The position numbers and the translations under genes were made by a program. Below, in pieces: positions 7,874-14,915 of a DNA stretch of 64,000 bases. The DNA is taken from positions 62,001-126,000 of the forward strand of contig JAJQHD010000057.1 of assembly GCA_021199855.1 (NCBI GenBank), read 5' to 3'. Each line of letters begins with the position of its first letter. The stretch's first letter is position 1. The notes beneath the pieces are model-generated. The model was not told the DNA's origin and did no database searches. It was given only the letters and a program-made list of their open reading frames with translations. This stretch comes from Oscillospiraceae bacterium (GTDB lineage: Bacteria; Bacillota; Clostridia; Oscillospirales; Ruminococcaceae).

Positions 7874-10429
7874 TCAGCGTGAACCGCCTCGTCCGCTGCC
7901 TCCCATGTTGCCGCCCATGTCGCCGCCACCCATATTTCCGCCCATATTGCCGGAGTCAGGAGTAGTCATGTCGCCTGAGTTGTTATCAAAGCCGCCCATG
8001 TCCATTTTTCCGTCGCTCATATTGCCGCCTGTCATTCCGCCCATACCAGTGGTTTCGCTGTAGATAAGGCTGGAAAGGGTAACGGAAGTGCTGTTGCTAC
8101 CGTAGGTGACAGTATAGGTCGAACCGGTAGTGAGGGAAGGACAGCTGATTAAGATACATGAGTAAGAAGAACTGCATGTGTATGAAACAAGCACGTTGCC
8201 GCTTGAATCTTTAAGAGTAATTGTGTCGCCTGAAGAACCGCTTGCTGAAAGAAGCATTGCTCCCTGAGTTGAGCTTGAACCGAAGTTCTCTTGCATTCCT
8301 GATGCACCGACTGCTATAAGTGTTCCTCCGGTGATGGTTCCCGAAGCCTCCCAGTCAACTGGAGCATCAGCAGACGAAGTAGGACCTGAGACATAAAGCT
8401 CGCCGCCAGACATCGTGAATGTTCCGTTTGAGTCGATTCCGTCGCCACTAGCTTTGACGTATATAACACCGCCAGAAATCGTAATGCTTGAAGACGAACT
8501 GCCCGATGAGAAGGAGTCTCTGCCGAAGCCATTAAAGCCTCCGAAGCCGCTTGAATCTGCTCCACCTGCGGCATTGATGCCGTCGTCGCTGGCAACTAAA
8601 TCTATATTGCCGCCCGAGATAACGACCGTCTCACCCTCCAAGCCTTCATAGCTCTGAGTAATTGTGATGGTTCCGCCGGTAATTTCGAGCGCTTCGTCAG
8701 CGTGGATACCGTCATCGCCGGTTGCAATGTCGAATGTTCCGCCCGAGACTGTGACGTCGCCGTTCGAGTGAACTCCGTCGTCCTCGGAATCTATGATGAA
8801 TGTGCCTCCTGAGATGGTGACACTGGTTCCACCCTTCAAGCCCTTGGTGCTTGTAGAGTCGTCAGAAGTTGACGAACCGCCCCAATTATCCCAGCTGAAT
8901 GCTCCGCCGGAAGTGTAGGAAGTCGAAACTTCTCCTGCACCGTCAGCAGTGGTGATGTTGAAATCTCCATCTTCAATCTGCAGGTATGTTGCCGCACTGA
9001 TTCCGTCGCCGTCGGCGGTAATGTTGAACGTGCCGCCCGAGATATAGACGAATCCGATTGAAGTGTCTGTCGAATCCTCAGCATGGATTCCGTCTTTTGT
9101 AGATGTTATAGTGTAACTGCCCTTTGCGATTCTCACGCTTTCGCCAGCCGAAAGTCCGTGACCGCCGGCGTTGATTTTAGCAGAGGACAGGGAAGTTATC
9201 TGCAAGGTAGTGTCCGCGTGGATTCCGTCGTCGGTAGCATCGATAGTGAAGGTGCCGCCGGAGATGGTGACGCTAGCGTCCGAATGGATAGCGTCGTCCG
9301 CCGAAATCTTCAGAGTTCCGCCGGAGATGTAGACAAATCCGATTGTCGAGTCACTAGAACTTTCAGCGTGGATTCCGTCCTTTCCGGAAACAATCGTAAT
9401 AGTTCCGTCGGCGATTCTGACGCTTTCGCAAGCAGAGAGTCCGTGGCTGTCGGAGGCTATCTCGAAGGTTCCGTCTATGATCATCATAGTAACATCAGAT
9501 ACAATGCCTTCGTCAACAGATGATATAGTGAAGTCACCGCCTTTGATGGTGACGTTGTTTGACGCGCTGATTCCGTCATCAGATGACGTAATATCGAAAG
9601 TGCTGTCTGTGATGTAAACGTAGCCTAAAGATGTATCATCCGAATTTTCCGAGTGGATTCCATCCTTGCCGGCTGAAATTGTGAAGGTGCCGCCTGCAAT
9701 CTTTACGCAGTCCTTGCCACTCAGACCGTGGCTAGCAGCGGTAATCTTGTAGGTTCCGCTTGTGATGACGAGATCGTCTTTTGAGACGATTCCGTGTCCG
9801 GCAGTAGCCGTTATCGTGAGAGTTCCCGAACCGTTGAGAGTCAGGTCGTCTTTAGAGTAGATAACCGCATCAATGCTGTTCTCGTCAATGGCGACATAGC
9901 TTCCGCCGTTAGTAAGTGTATTTGAGGTTCCTGAAGCGGTCGTTATATAGACCTTGTCCGCATTCAGGACATAAATTGCGGCAGAAGTCTTGCTGGTAAT
10001 CGAAACGCCGTTCAGAACAATCTGGACATCGTCCTTGCTGTCAGCATTGACTATAATCATTCCGTCATCCAAGGTTCCGCTGACGATATAGGTTCCGGAA
10101 TCGGTGATTGTGACGGTAGTGCCAGAAACCGTAACCGACGAAGAACTGCTCGAAGCTGATGTTCCAGAAAGGGTTATAGTGTCGCTCGAATCTTCATCGT
10201 ATCCGACTTCGTAGTCCTCATCAGCAAACATTTCGCTCGTGTCGACATCAACCGTGGTGTCGGTAAACATTATCTCCACATCGACTATTTCCGAGAACAT
10301 CTCGCTTGAATCAAGCGATACAAGTGGGTTGTCTGAATCATTTGCCGAAGAGGAACAACCCGAAAAGATTGTAAGGAACAAAGCCGCTATAGTCATAAGC
10401 GACAAAATTCTACTTATTCTGTGTTTCAT
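7874..10429 (-). CDS. Large beta-helix lipoprotein, carbohydrate-binding (DUF4353-type) protein
   Basis: An 851-residue secreted lipoprotein with signal peptide and lipobox (LTIFSGC). After an acidic linker, residues about 80-720 are built from some 20 short repeats in which 'SGGTF-I-A-DDGIHA' rungs recur, as expected for a right-handed parallel beta-helix. Homologues are annotated as carbohydrate-binding domain proteins, often near CotH kinases. The last 55 residues are very rich in Gly, Met, Asp and Asn (GGNMGG repeats). The start at 10429 is preceded by AGGAG (10 nt); an upstream in-frame TTG would add only 8 residues. It is third in the VTC - DUF4956 - lipoprotein order, suggesting it binds or displays the polymer handled by those proteins. 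No enzymatic residues are recognisable. Confidence 0.85.
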   Translation of the reverse strand: MKHRISRILSLMTIAALFLTIFSGCSSSANDSDNPLVSLDSSEMFSEIVDVEIMFTDTTVDVDTSEMFADEDYEVGYDEDSSDTITLSGTSASSSSSSVTVSGTTVTITDSGTYIVSGTLDDGMIIVNADSKDDVQIVLNGVSITSKTSAAIYVLNADKVYITTASGTSNTLTNGGSYVAIDENSIDAVIYSKDDLTLNGSGTLTITATAGHGIVSKDDLVITSGTYKITAASHGLSGKDCVKIAGGTFTISAGKDGIHSENSDDTSLGYVYITDSTFDITSSDDGISASNNVTIKGGDFTISSVDEGIVSDVTMMIIDGTFEIASDSHGLSACESVRIADGTITIVSGKDGIHAESSSDSTIGFVYISGGTLKISADDAIHSDASVTISGGTFTIDATDDGIHADTTLQITSLSSAKINAGGHGLSAGESVRIAKGSYTITSTKDGIHAEDSTDTSIGFVYISGGTFNITADGDGISAATYLQIEDGDFNITTADGAGEVSTSYTSGGAFSWDNWGGSSTSDDSTSTKGLKGGTSVTISGGTFIIDSEDDGVHSNGDVTVSGGTFDIATGDDGIHADEALEITGGTITITQSYEGLEGETVVISGGNIDLVASDDGINAAGGADSSGFGGFNGFGRDSFSSGSSSSSITISGGVIYVKASGDGIDSNGTFTMSGGELYVSGPTSSADAPVDWEASGTITGGTLIAVGASGMQENFGSSSTQGAMLLSASGSSGDTITLKDSSGNVLVSYTCSSSYSCILISCPSLTTGSTYTVTYGSNSTSVTLSSLIYSETTGMGGMTGGNMSDGKMDMGGFDNNSGDMTTPDSGNMGGNMGGGDMGGNMGGSGRGGSR

Positions 10430-10468
10430 ATTTTCTATTCTCCTACTAAGCAAATCCAGAAGCCTGGA

Positions 10469-11164
10469 CTAAAGCTCCGCCACCTGGTTTTCCTGCTTGT
10501 TGACGGAAATTTCGAGATTACCATTGCGGCAACGAAGCTGGTCAATAAATTCCTTTTCCTTTGAAGGGTCTCTTAAAACGATGTCGTAAGTAAGGCGGTA
10601 AAGACTGCCCATGTTTGTGGTCTTGACGTGGGTGAGCTCATGCTCGGAGGTGTATTCCTTGAGGAGGTCGTCAAACACACCGGTGTAGTCGAGATCCTCC
10701 GGAATGGTGATGTGGAGGGTCTTGTACTTTTCTCCTCTCTTCTTGACTCCAAAATCAAGGGTGGAATAGAGCATACTGACAGCCCCGAAAATAACCGCAC
10801 ACAGGAATCCGAATCCTATGTATCCCATTCCGACTACAAGACCTGTTCCCATTGCAAGAAAGATAGCGAGTATTTCTTTCGCAGTTCCAGCCGCAGAACG
10901 GAATCTCACGAGGCTGAAAGCTCCAGCAACCGCAACAGCAGTTCCGATGTTGCCGTTTACCATCATTATAACAACGCACACAACCGCCGGCAAAAGCGCG
11001 ATTGTCGCGACAAAGCTGCGGGAGTATCTGGTCTTGTACATGTAACATAACGCCAGAATCAGTCCTATGATAAGTGCGGACACAACGCAGGCTAGAAAGT
11101 CGGAAATAGAGATTACTGATGCGGTGTCCGAATTGAAAATACCTTTGAATATATTATTAAGCAT
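10469..11164 (-). CDS. DUF4956 membrane protein
   Basis: A 231-residue protein with four or five transmembrane helices in residues 20-155. The conserved core NGNIGTAVAVAGAFSLVRFRSAAGTAKEI is typical of DUF4956. A soluble C-terminal domain of about 75 residues follows. DUF4956 proteins are repeatedly found beside VTC-domain proteins and CotH-like or carbohydrate-binding proteins; the biochemical role is not known. The ATG at 11164 overlaps the VTC gene by 8 nt, indicating tight coupling. A membrane channel or scaffold for the VTC product is a plausible inference only. Confidence 0.88.
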   Translation of the reverse strand: MLNNIFKGIFNSDTASVISISDFLACVVSALIIGLILALCYMYKTRYSRSFVATIALLPAVVCVVIMMVNGNIGTAVAVAGAFSLVRFRSAAGTAKEILAIFLAMGTGLVVGMGYIGFGFLCAVIFGAVSMLYSTLDFGVKKRGEKYKTLHITIPEDLDYTGVFDDLLKEYTSEHELTHVKTTNMGSLYRLTYDIVLRDPSKEKEFIDQLRCRNGNLEISVNKQENQVAEL

Positions 11165-11909
11165 AGAGACGTCCTCCGGTTGTTACTTGAATTTTAGGGG
11201 TGTGGTTGTCAAGGCTGTGCTCCTCAAACATCCGGCGATAGGCGGTGCCGTATTTAGAGAAAGAAGTTTTGAATATTCCCATCCGGTTGAGTTCGTGACT
11301 CATCCATAGAGGATATCCCGCGGAGGTCTTTATCTCCATAAGAGTCATGCCGTCGGGAAGAATTGAAAGCCCATAGGCATCGCTTCCAAGAGAAAAGTCA
11401 TCCTGCCTGCAGAGAATGTTCTCATCAAATGTCACTCTGAAGTCGGAGCCGTCATCAGAATAGAAGGCTTCTCTTTCGTAGGAGATGAACATCGCCAGTC
11501 TTAAGTCGCCATAGTAGTTTCTGAAGTATTCAATCTCGTTCGCAATCTGCGAGTGAACCGGAAGCGCAATGCCATTCATAAGGCAAAGTGTCGCTTCTCC
11601 CGCAGGCAGTTCAAGTCTTCTTTTGTAGACAACCGACTTGTACTTTTTCTTGAGTTCCACAAACGCAGGGTCCTCGGGACCAGCCTTGCGATAGCTTCTG
11701 AGCCTCAGCTTTTCCTTGTAGGTCGGGCTTTCGAGAGAGTGCCTTATCAGGCGATAGTTTTCTGTATCAAAATATATATTTCTGATTGTTGTCCTTCCGT
11801 ACTTGTCGAGCTCCATGTATGGTCGCATGGTTTCAAGCATCGAGTACTTCTGGGCACGGGTCAGCATATACTTAACTTCGTATCTTTTGAAAGTGGCTTG
11901 ATAGTCCAT
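11157..11909 (-). CDS. VTC-domain protein (polyphosphate-polymerase-like)
   Basis: A 250-residue VTC (vacuolar transporter chaperone) domain. It shows the opening KRYEVKYMLT, IYFDTENYRLIRHSLE, KEKLRLRSY, FVELKKKYKSVVYKRR and, near the end, LMEIKTSAGYPLW. The charged strands form the tunnel that in yeast Vtc4 polymerises phosphate from ATP. Bacterial members are called polyphosphate polymerase domain proteins without proof of activity. The start at 11909 has AAGGAGG 6 nt upstream; longer in-frame starts lack a site. It is the first gene of the operon, which begins behind the regulator box at 12067-12084 and the leader hairpin at 11969-12042. Confidence 0.9.
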   Translation of the reverse strand: MDYQATFKRYEVKYMLTRAQKYSMLETMRPYMELDKYGRTTIRNIYFDTENYRLIRHSLESPTYKEKLRLRSYRKAGPEDPAFVELKKKYKSVVYKRRLELPAGEATLCLMNGIALPVHSQIANEIEYFRNYYGDLRLAMFISYEREAFYSDDGSDFRVTFDENILCRQDDFSLGSDAYGLSILPDGMTLMEIKTSAGYPLWMSHELNRMGIFKTSFSKYGTAYRRMFEEHSLDNHTPKIQVTTGGRLYA

Positions 11910-11968
11910 TTTCGTCCTCCTTCTTGGTTTTGAGGGGGGTGTTGCAATAAAACTTAAAATGGGGGTCT

Positions 11969-12042
11969 CCCTGAGATACATAACAGCAGGCATTCCGAAA
12001 GGAGTTCAGAAACAGTGCGAAACTGAAGAACGTATCTCAGGG
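11969..12042 (-). ncRNA. Structured 5' leader of the VTC operon
   Basis: Two perfect 11-nt arms, CCCTGAGATAC (11969-11979) and GTATCTCAGGG (12032-12042), enclose 52 nt that can form two smaller hairpins. These are a CTCC-type stem with a 4-nt loop near 11994, and TTCAG/CTGAA near 12005-12030. The element starts right after the proposed -10 box, so it would be the 5' end of the mRNA, about 60 nt before the VTC start codon. It matches no riboswitch class I can recall. Confidence 0.55.
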
Positions 12043-12051
12043 ATTGCTTAA

Positions 12052-12084
12052 AGTATACTTTACATTCCTTAAATCTACCTTAAA
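12052..12084 (-). promoter_or_regulatory. VTC operon promoter with OmpR-type direct-repeat box
   Basis: On the minus strand TTTAAGG-TAGA-TTTAAGG (12067-12084) is a direct repeat with 11-nt period, followed 9 nt later by TATACT (12052-12057). The box replaces a recognisable -35 element. The arrangement is that of PhoB/PhoP-family activator sites. The same box lies before the response-regulator gene at 14109-14126 (17 of 18 identical). Confidence 0.65.
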
Positions 12085-12110
12085 GCAAATGTGAAAATAA
12101 GGTTAAAATT

Positions 12111-13388
12111 TCATGACGGGAGTGTGACAGTAATTAAAAGTGATTTCTCGTCAGTCGTTGATGCCGAGATTTTTCCCTTATGTGCGGTGACAATAGCCGC
12201 CGCTATCGAAAGTCCTAAGCCATATCCGCCCGTCTGCGAGTTCCTGCTCTCATCCGTCCGGTAGAACCGGTCAAACAGATGCGGAAGACTTTCTTTCGGC
12301 ATATAAGGACAGGTGTTGAACACTGTAAGCCTTATAGTTCCTCTTTGCTGTTCAAGAGTGAGAGCGATAGTCCCATGCTCATCAGAATACTTCATAGCAT
12401 TATCGAGAAGAACCGAAAGAAGCCGCCTTATTGATTTTTCGTCTCCGTTAAGGCTTATCATCGGCTGAATTGAGCCTGAAAGGTTCTTTTCGTGGGTCTT
12501 TGCAAGTGAACGGTATTCTTCGAGAACTTCTTCAACTATGTCCGAAAGAGGGAAGTCGATCATCTGATACTGCGGCTCAGGCTCCTCCATTTTCGACAGC
12601 ACTATAAGACTGTTCGTCATGTCAGTAAGCCTTGCAACCTGGTTCCTGATGTCGGTAATCCATTCGTTCTCGCCGATGTCCATTTCCAGAACTTCGGCGT
12701 CCGCACCTATTACAGTCAGGGGAGTCTTCAGGTCGTGCCCGGCATCGGTGATGAATCTGCGCTGTTTTTCATAGTTTTCCCAGAACGGCTTGACAATTCT
12801 TCCCGAGAGGAAGATAAGAAGGATAAGAACCATCACGAGTCCGGCAAAAGAGATTCCCAGGCTTGCAGTAATAACCGTCTTTAGTGTCGACAGATTCCTC
12901 GCACAATCTAGAAAGACAACTGTGGTTTCCATTTCGGATTCATAGACAAGATATCTGTAGTCGTCGACAAAGCCTTTTGTATTGCTTTTTGCAAGAACCT
13001 TCTCGGCATATTCGATTGCGGAACTGCTGTCAACAGCCGCAATCTTCCCCGTGTTCACAGAAACGAGATTACCCGAAAGTTTGTTGAAGGTAACGGTGAA
13101 GTATCTCGTCTCGTACTCAAGCTCGGGAGATTCAAGAATTGTGTTCTGCCTTCTGATGCCACCATCGCCGTTTCCGCTACTCGGGCTTATGCTGTCGCCA
13201 TCCGGCGGTGCTTCGATCTTATCTGGAAAGCTTCCTCCGTTGTCGGCGAGAAGAGTAAGAATAGTGTCCGCATCATCTATGATTCCCTGATAGGTGGAAA
13301 AAGCAATAACTCCAACGACAGCCGAAAGAACCACCAGAAGGGAAAGCATCGTAGCACCTATAAGCTTTAATCTGAGATTATTAATCAT
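12111..13388 (-). CDS. Sensor histidine kinase
   Basis: A 425-residue membrane kinase. TM1 is at about residues 7-29, the extracellular sensor region spans about 30-180, and TM2 is at about 183-205. There is no clear HAMP domain. The H-box is FITDAGHDLKTPLTVIG, then LLDNAMKYSDEHGTI (N-box) and GGYGLGLSIAAAIV (G-box). The start at 13388 overlaps the regulator stop codon by 8 nt, with GGAGGAG upstream inside the regulator gene, so the two are translated together. The signal is unknown. Position next to the VTC operon and the shared box suggest it senses a condition linked to that surface or phosphate polymer. Confidence 0.92.
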   Translation of the reverse strand: MINNLRLKLIGATMLSLLVVLSAVVGVIAFSTYQGIIDDADTILTLLADNGGSFPDKIEAPPDGDSISPSSGNGDGGIRRQNTILESPELEYETRYFTVTFNKLSGNLVSVNTGKIAAVDSSSAIEYAEKVLAKSNTKGFVDDYRYLVYESEMETTVVFLDCARNLSTLKTVITASLGISFAGLVMVLILLIFLSGRIVKPFWENYEKQRRFITDAGHDLKTPLTVIGADAEVLEMDIGENEWITDIRNQVARLTDMTNSLIVLSKMEEPEPQYQMIDFPLSDIVEEVLEEYRSLAKTHEKNLSGSIQPMISLNGDEKSIRRLLSVLLDNAMKYSDEHGTIALTLEQQRGTIRLTVFNTCPYMPKESLPHLFDRFYRTDESRNSQTGGYGLGLSIAAAIVTAHKGKISASTTDEKSLLITVTLPS

Positions 13389-14061
13389 CCGGAATCTCCT
13401 CCAGTGCATAGCCTGCGTTTCTCACAGCCTTGATCTGGATGTTCGCCTTCAGAGCATCGAGCTTTTTCCGGAGGTAAGAGATGTAAACCCAGACGACATT
13501 GATTTCAGAATCGCTGTCATAGCCCCATATCTTCTCTAAGAACCTTTCCGACGGAATGATAGAGTGCGGATTGCTCATAAGAAATTCAAGCATCTGAAAC
13601 TCTTTATTGGCAAGTCTTAAACTTCCCGATGGAGTCGAAAGCTCAAAGGTTGCCCTGTCCAGAGTGACGTTCCCAAACTTTATCTGCGAGCTCTGGTGCT
13701 GGGTCGAAGTCCTAGTCATTGCCCTGATTCTCACAAGAAGCTCCTGCGAGTTGAAAGGCTTTGTGAGATAGTCGTTAGCGCCAAGATCCAGCCCGGTAAC
13801 CTTGTCGCTCACTTCCGAGCGGGCTGTCAGCATGAGAACCGGAATAGTGTTGCCCTTTTTGCGCATCTCCCTGAGAACGGTGAATCCGTCAACCTTCGGC
13901 ATCATTATGTCGAGAATCACTCCATCGTAGTTGTCCGCTTCGAGATATGAAAGAGCTTCTTGCCCGTCATAAACAGCGTCAACCGAGTAGTTGTTTCTCT
14001 CAAGTATTGCAACGAGAGCTTTTGATAGAGCCTTTTCGTCCTCCGCCAGAAGTAGTCTCAT
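13381..14061 (-). CDS. OmpR/PhoB-family response regulator
   Basis: A 226-residue two-domain regulator. The receiver domain has LLLAEDE (acidic pair), the phospho-acceptor in VILDIMMP (D51) and the KPF lysine motif in DYLTKPF. The C-terminal winged helix (about 130-220) has NKEFQMLEFLMSNP and VWVYISYLRKKL. A direct-repeat box identical in layout to that of the VTC operon lies in its own promoter (14109-14126), which predicts autoregulation and control of the downstream operon. It is first in an operon with the histidine kinase. Confidence 0.94.
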   Translation of the reverse strand: MRLLLAEDEKALSKALVAILERNNYSVDAVYDGQEALSYLEADNYDGVILDIMMPKVDGFTVLREMRKKGNTIPVLMLTARSEVSDKVTGLDLGANDYLTKPFNSQELLVRIRAMTRTSTQHQSSQIKFGNVTLDRATFELSTPSGSLRLANKEFQMLEFLMSNPHSIIPSERFLEKIWGYDSDSEINVVWVYISYLRKKLDALKANIQIKAVRNAGYALEEIPDD

Positions 14062-14090
14062 GAATATTCCTCCCTAAGGTTCATCTTTCT

Positions 14091-14126
14091 ATTATAATAC
14101 AATTCCAACCTAAAATCTACCTTAAA
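14091..14126 (-). promoter_or_regulatory. Response-regulator promoter with autoregulatory direct-repeat box
   Basis: On the minus strand TTTAAGG-TAGA-TTTTAGG (14109-14126) precedes TATAAT (14091-14096) by 12 nt. It matches the VTC box at 17 of 18 positions and lies where the -35 element would be. Confidence 0.65.
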
Positions 14127-14212
14127 TTTTGGTGAATGTTTAAAAAAACAGAAGAAAATATAAAGACCGTAGCCGATAAATGACTCCGGTCTGTAAGTAT
14201 GTTCTGCTGAAA

Positions 14213-14455
14213 TCAGGAAATAATCTCGTATTGTCCTGCGGCAGTTTCCTTCGTTGCATATTCGGAAACGGAAAGGACTCTCACCTTGAGAGGCGTTTTT
14301 CCGAGATTTATGTCAATGATGTCGCCGATTTTGACTTCATAGGAAGCTCTTGCGGGCTTGCCGTTAGCCAGGATTCTTCCCGCATCACACGCTTCGTTTG
14401 CAACCGTTCTCCGCTTTATAAGGCGGCTGACTTTGAGATATTTGTCAAGTCTCAT
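14213..14455 (-). CDS. rqcP: S4-domain RNA-binding protein RqcP (YabO-like)
   Basis: An 80-residue protein made of a single S4 domain: MRLDKYLKVSRLIKRRTVANEACDAG leads into RILANGKPARASYEVKIGDIIDI. Length and sequence fit RqcP/Hsp15-type proteins, which bind stalled 50S subunits and support C-terminal tailing in ribosome quality control. In Firmicutes it is commonly next to HU (hup), as here. A terminator-like hairpin (14472-14500) lies between the two genes, so rqcP expression may depend on readthrough. AGGAGG is 12 nt upstream of the ATG. Confidence 0.9.
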   Translation of the reverse strand: MRLDKYLKVSRLIKRRTVANEACDAGRILANGKPARASYEVKIGDIIDINLGKTPLKVRVLSVSEYATKETAAGQYEIIS

Positions 14456-14471
14456 AATTTTCTTTTCCTCC

Positions 14472-14500
14472 TAAAAAACAAAGCCGAGCAATGTCGGCTT
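14472..14500 (-). terminator. Terminator or attenuator between HU and rqcP
   Basis: Stem AAGCCGA/TCGGCTT (14481-14500) with a 6-nt loop, followed on the minus strand by TTTGTTTTTT. It is immediately after the HU stop codon and just before the rqcP ribosome-binding site. Confidence 0.75.
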
Positions 14501-14508
14501 GTGTCTTA

Positions 14509-14781
14509 TTACTCGACAGACTCTTTAAGAGCCTTGCCGGGCTTGAAAGCAGGTACTTTTCTTGCAGGAATGGCAATCTTCTCGCCGGTTCTGGGGTTGA
14601 TACCCTCTTTAGCCTGACGCTCTCTTACTTCAAATGTTCCGAAACCGATGAGGGAAACCTTCTCACCCTCGGAAAGAGCCTCAGTAATCGCTGCAACTAC
14701 CGCAGATACAGCCTTCTCAGAATCCTTCTTGGAAAGACCGGACTTATCCGCAACCTTGCTTACTAATTCAACTTTTGTCAT
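14509..14781 (-). CDS. hup: DNA-binding protein HU
   Basis: A 90-residue histone-like HU protein: [25 protein letters not shown], the conserved [15 protein letters not shown] saddle strand, and the DNA-intercalating arm [22 protein letters not shown]. It packages and bends DNA as a dimer. The start at 14781 is set by GGAGG 8 nt upstream; the longer reading frame adds 22 residues unrelated to HU. Its own promoter is at 14882-14910, and most transcripts probably stop at the hairpin before rqcP. Confidence 0.96.
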   Translation of the reverse strand: MTKVELVSKVADKSGLSKKDSEKAVSAVVAAITEALSEGEKVSLIGFGTFEVRERQAKEGINPRTGEKIAIPARKVPAFKPGKALKESVE

Positions 14782-14881
14782 GATGACTTCCTCCGTAATT
14801 ATTTCGCCTACGCAAATGCAGATCCATAAGCTACATTTACGCCGCAAATGCGCCGGTAATAACCGACAAATCGATGCATAT

Positions 14882-14910
14882 ATCTTACACTGATTTTTTT
14901 AAAAATACAA
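14882..14910 (-). promoter_or_regulatory. HU promoter
   Basis: Minus-strand TTGTAT (14905-14910) and TAAGAT (14882-14887) with a 17-nt spacer, about 100 nt before the HU start codon. Confidence 0.5.
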
Positions 14911-14915
14911 GAGTT

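Noticed and set aside
11961..11980. CTGAGA next to GGGGGTCTCC looked like part of a TPP riboswitch
   Set aside because: The second conserved half (ACCTGAT...CCAGCGTAGGGA type) is absent on that strand, and the element is better explained by the long inverted repeat of the VTC leader.
14164..14192. AGACCG...CGGTCT as a terminator of rqcP
   Set aside because: The stem is only 6 bp with a 17-nt loop and a poor T-tract, so the evidence is too weak to list it.
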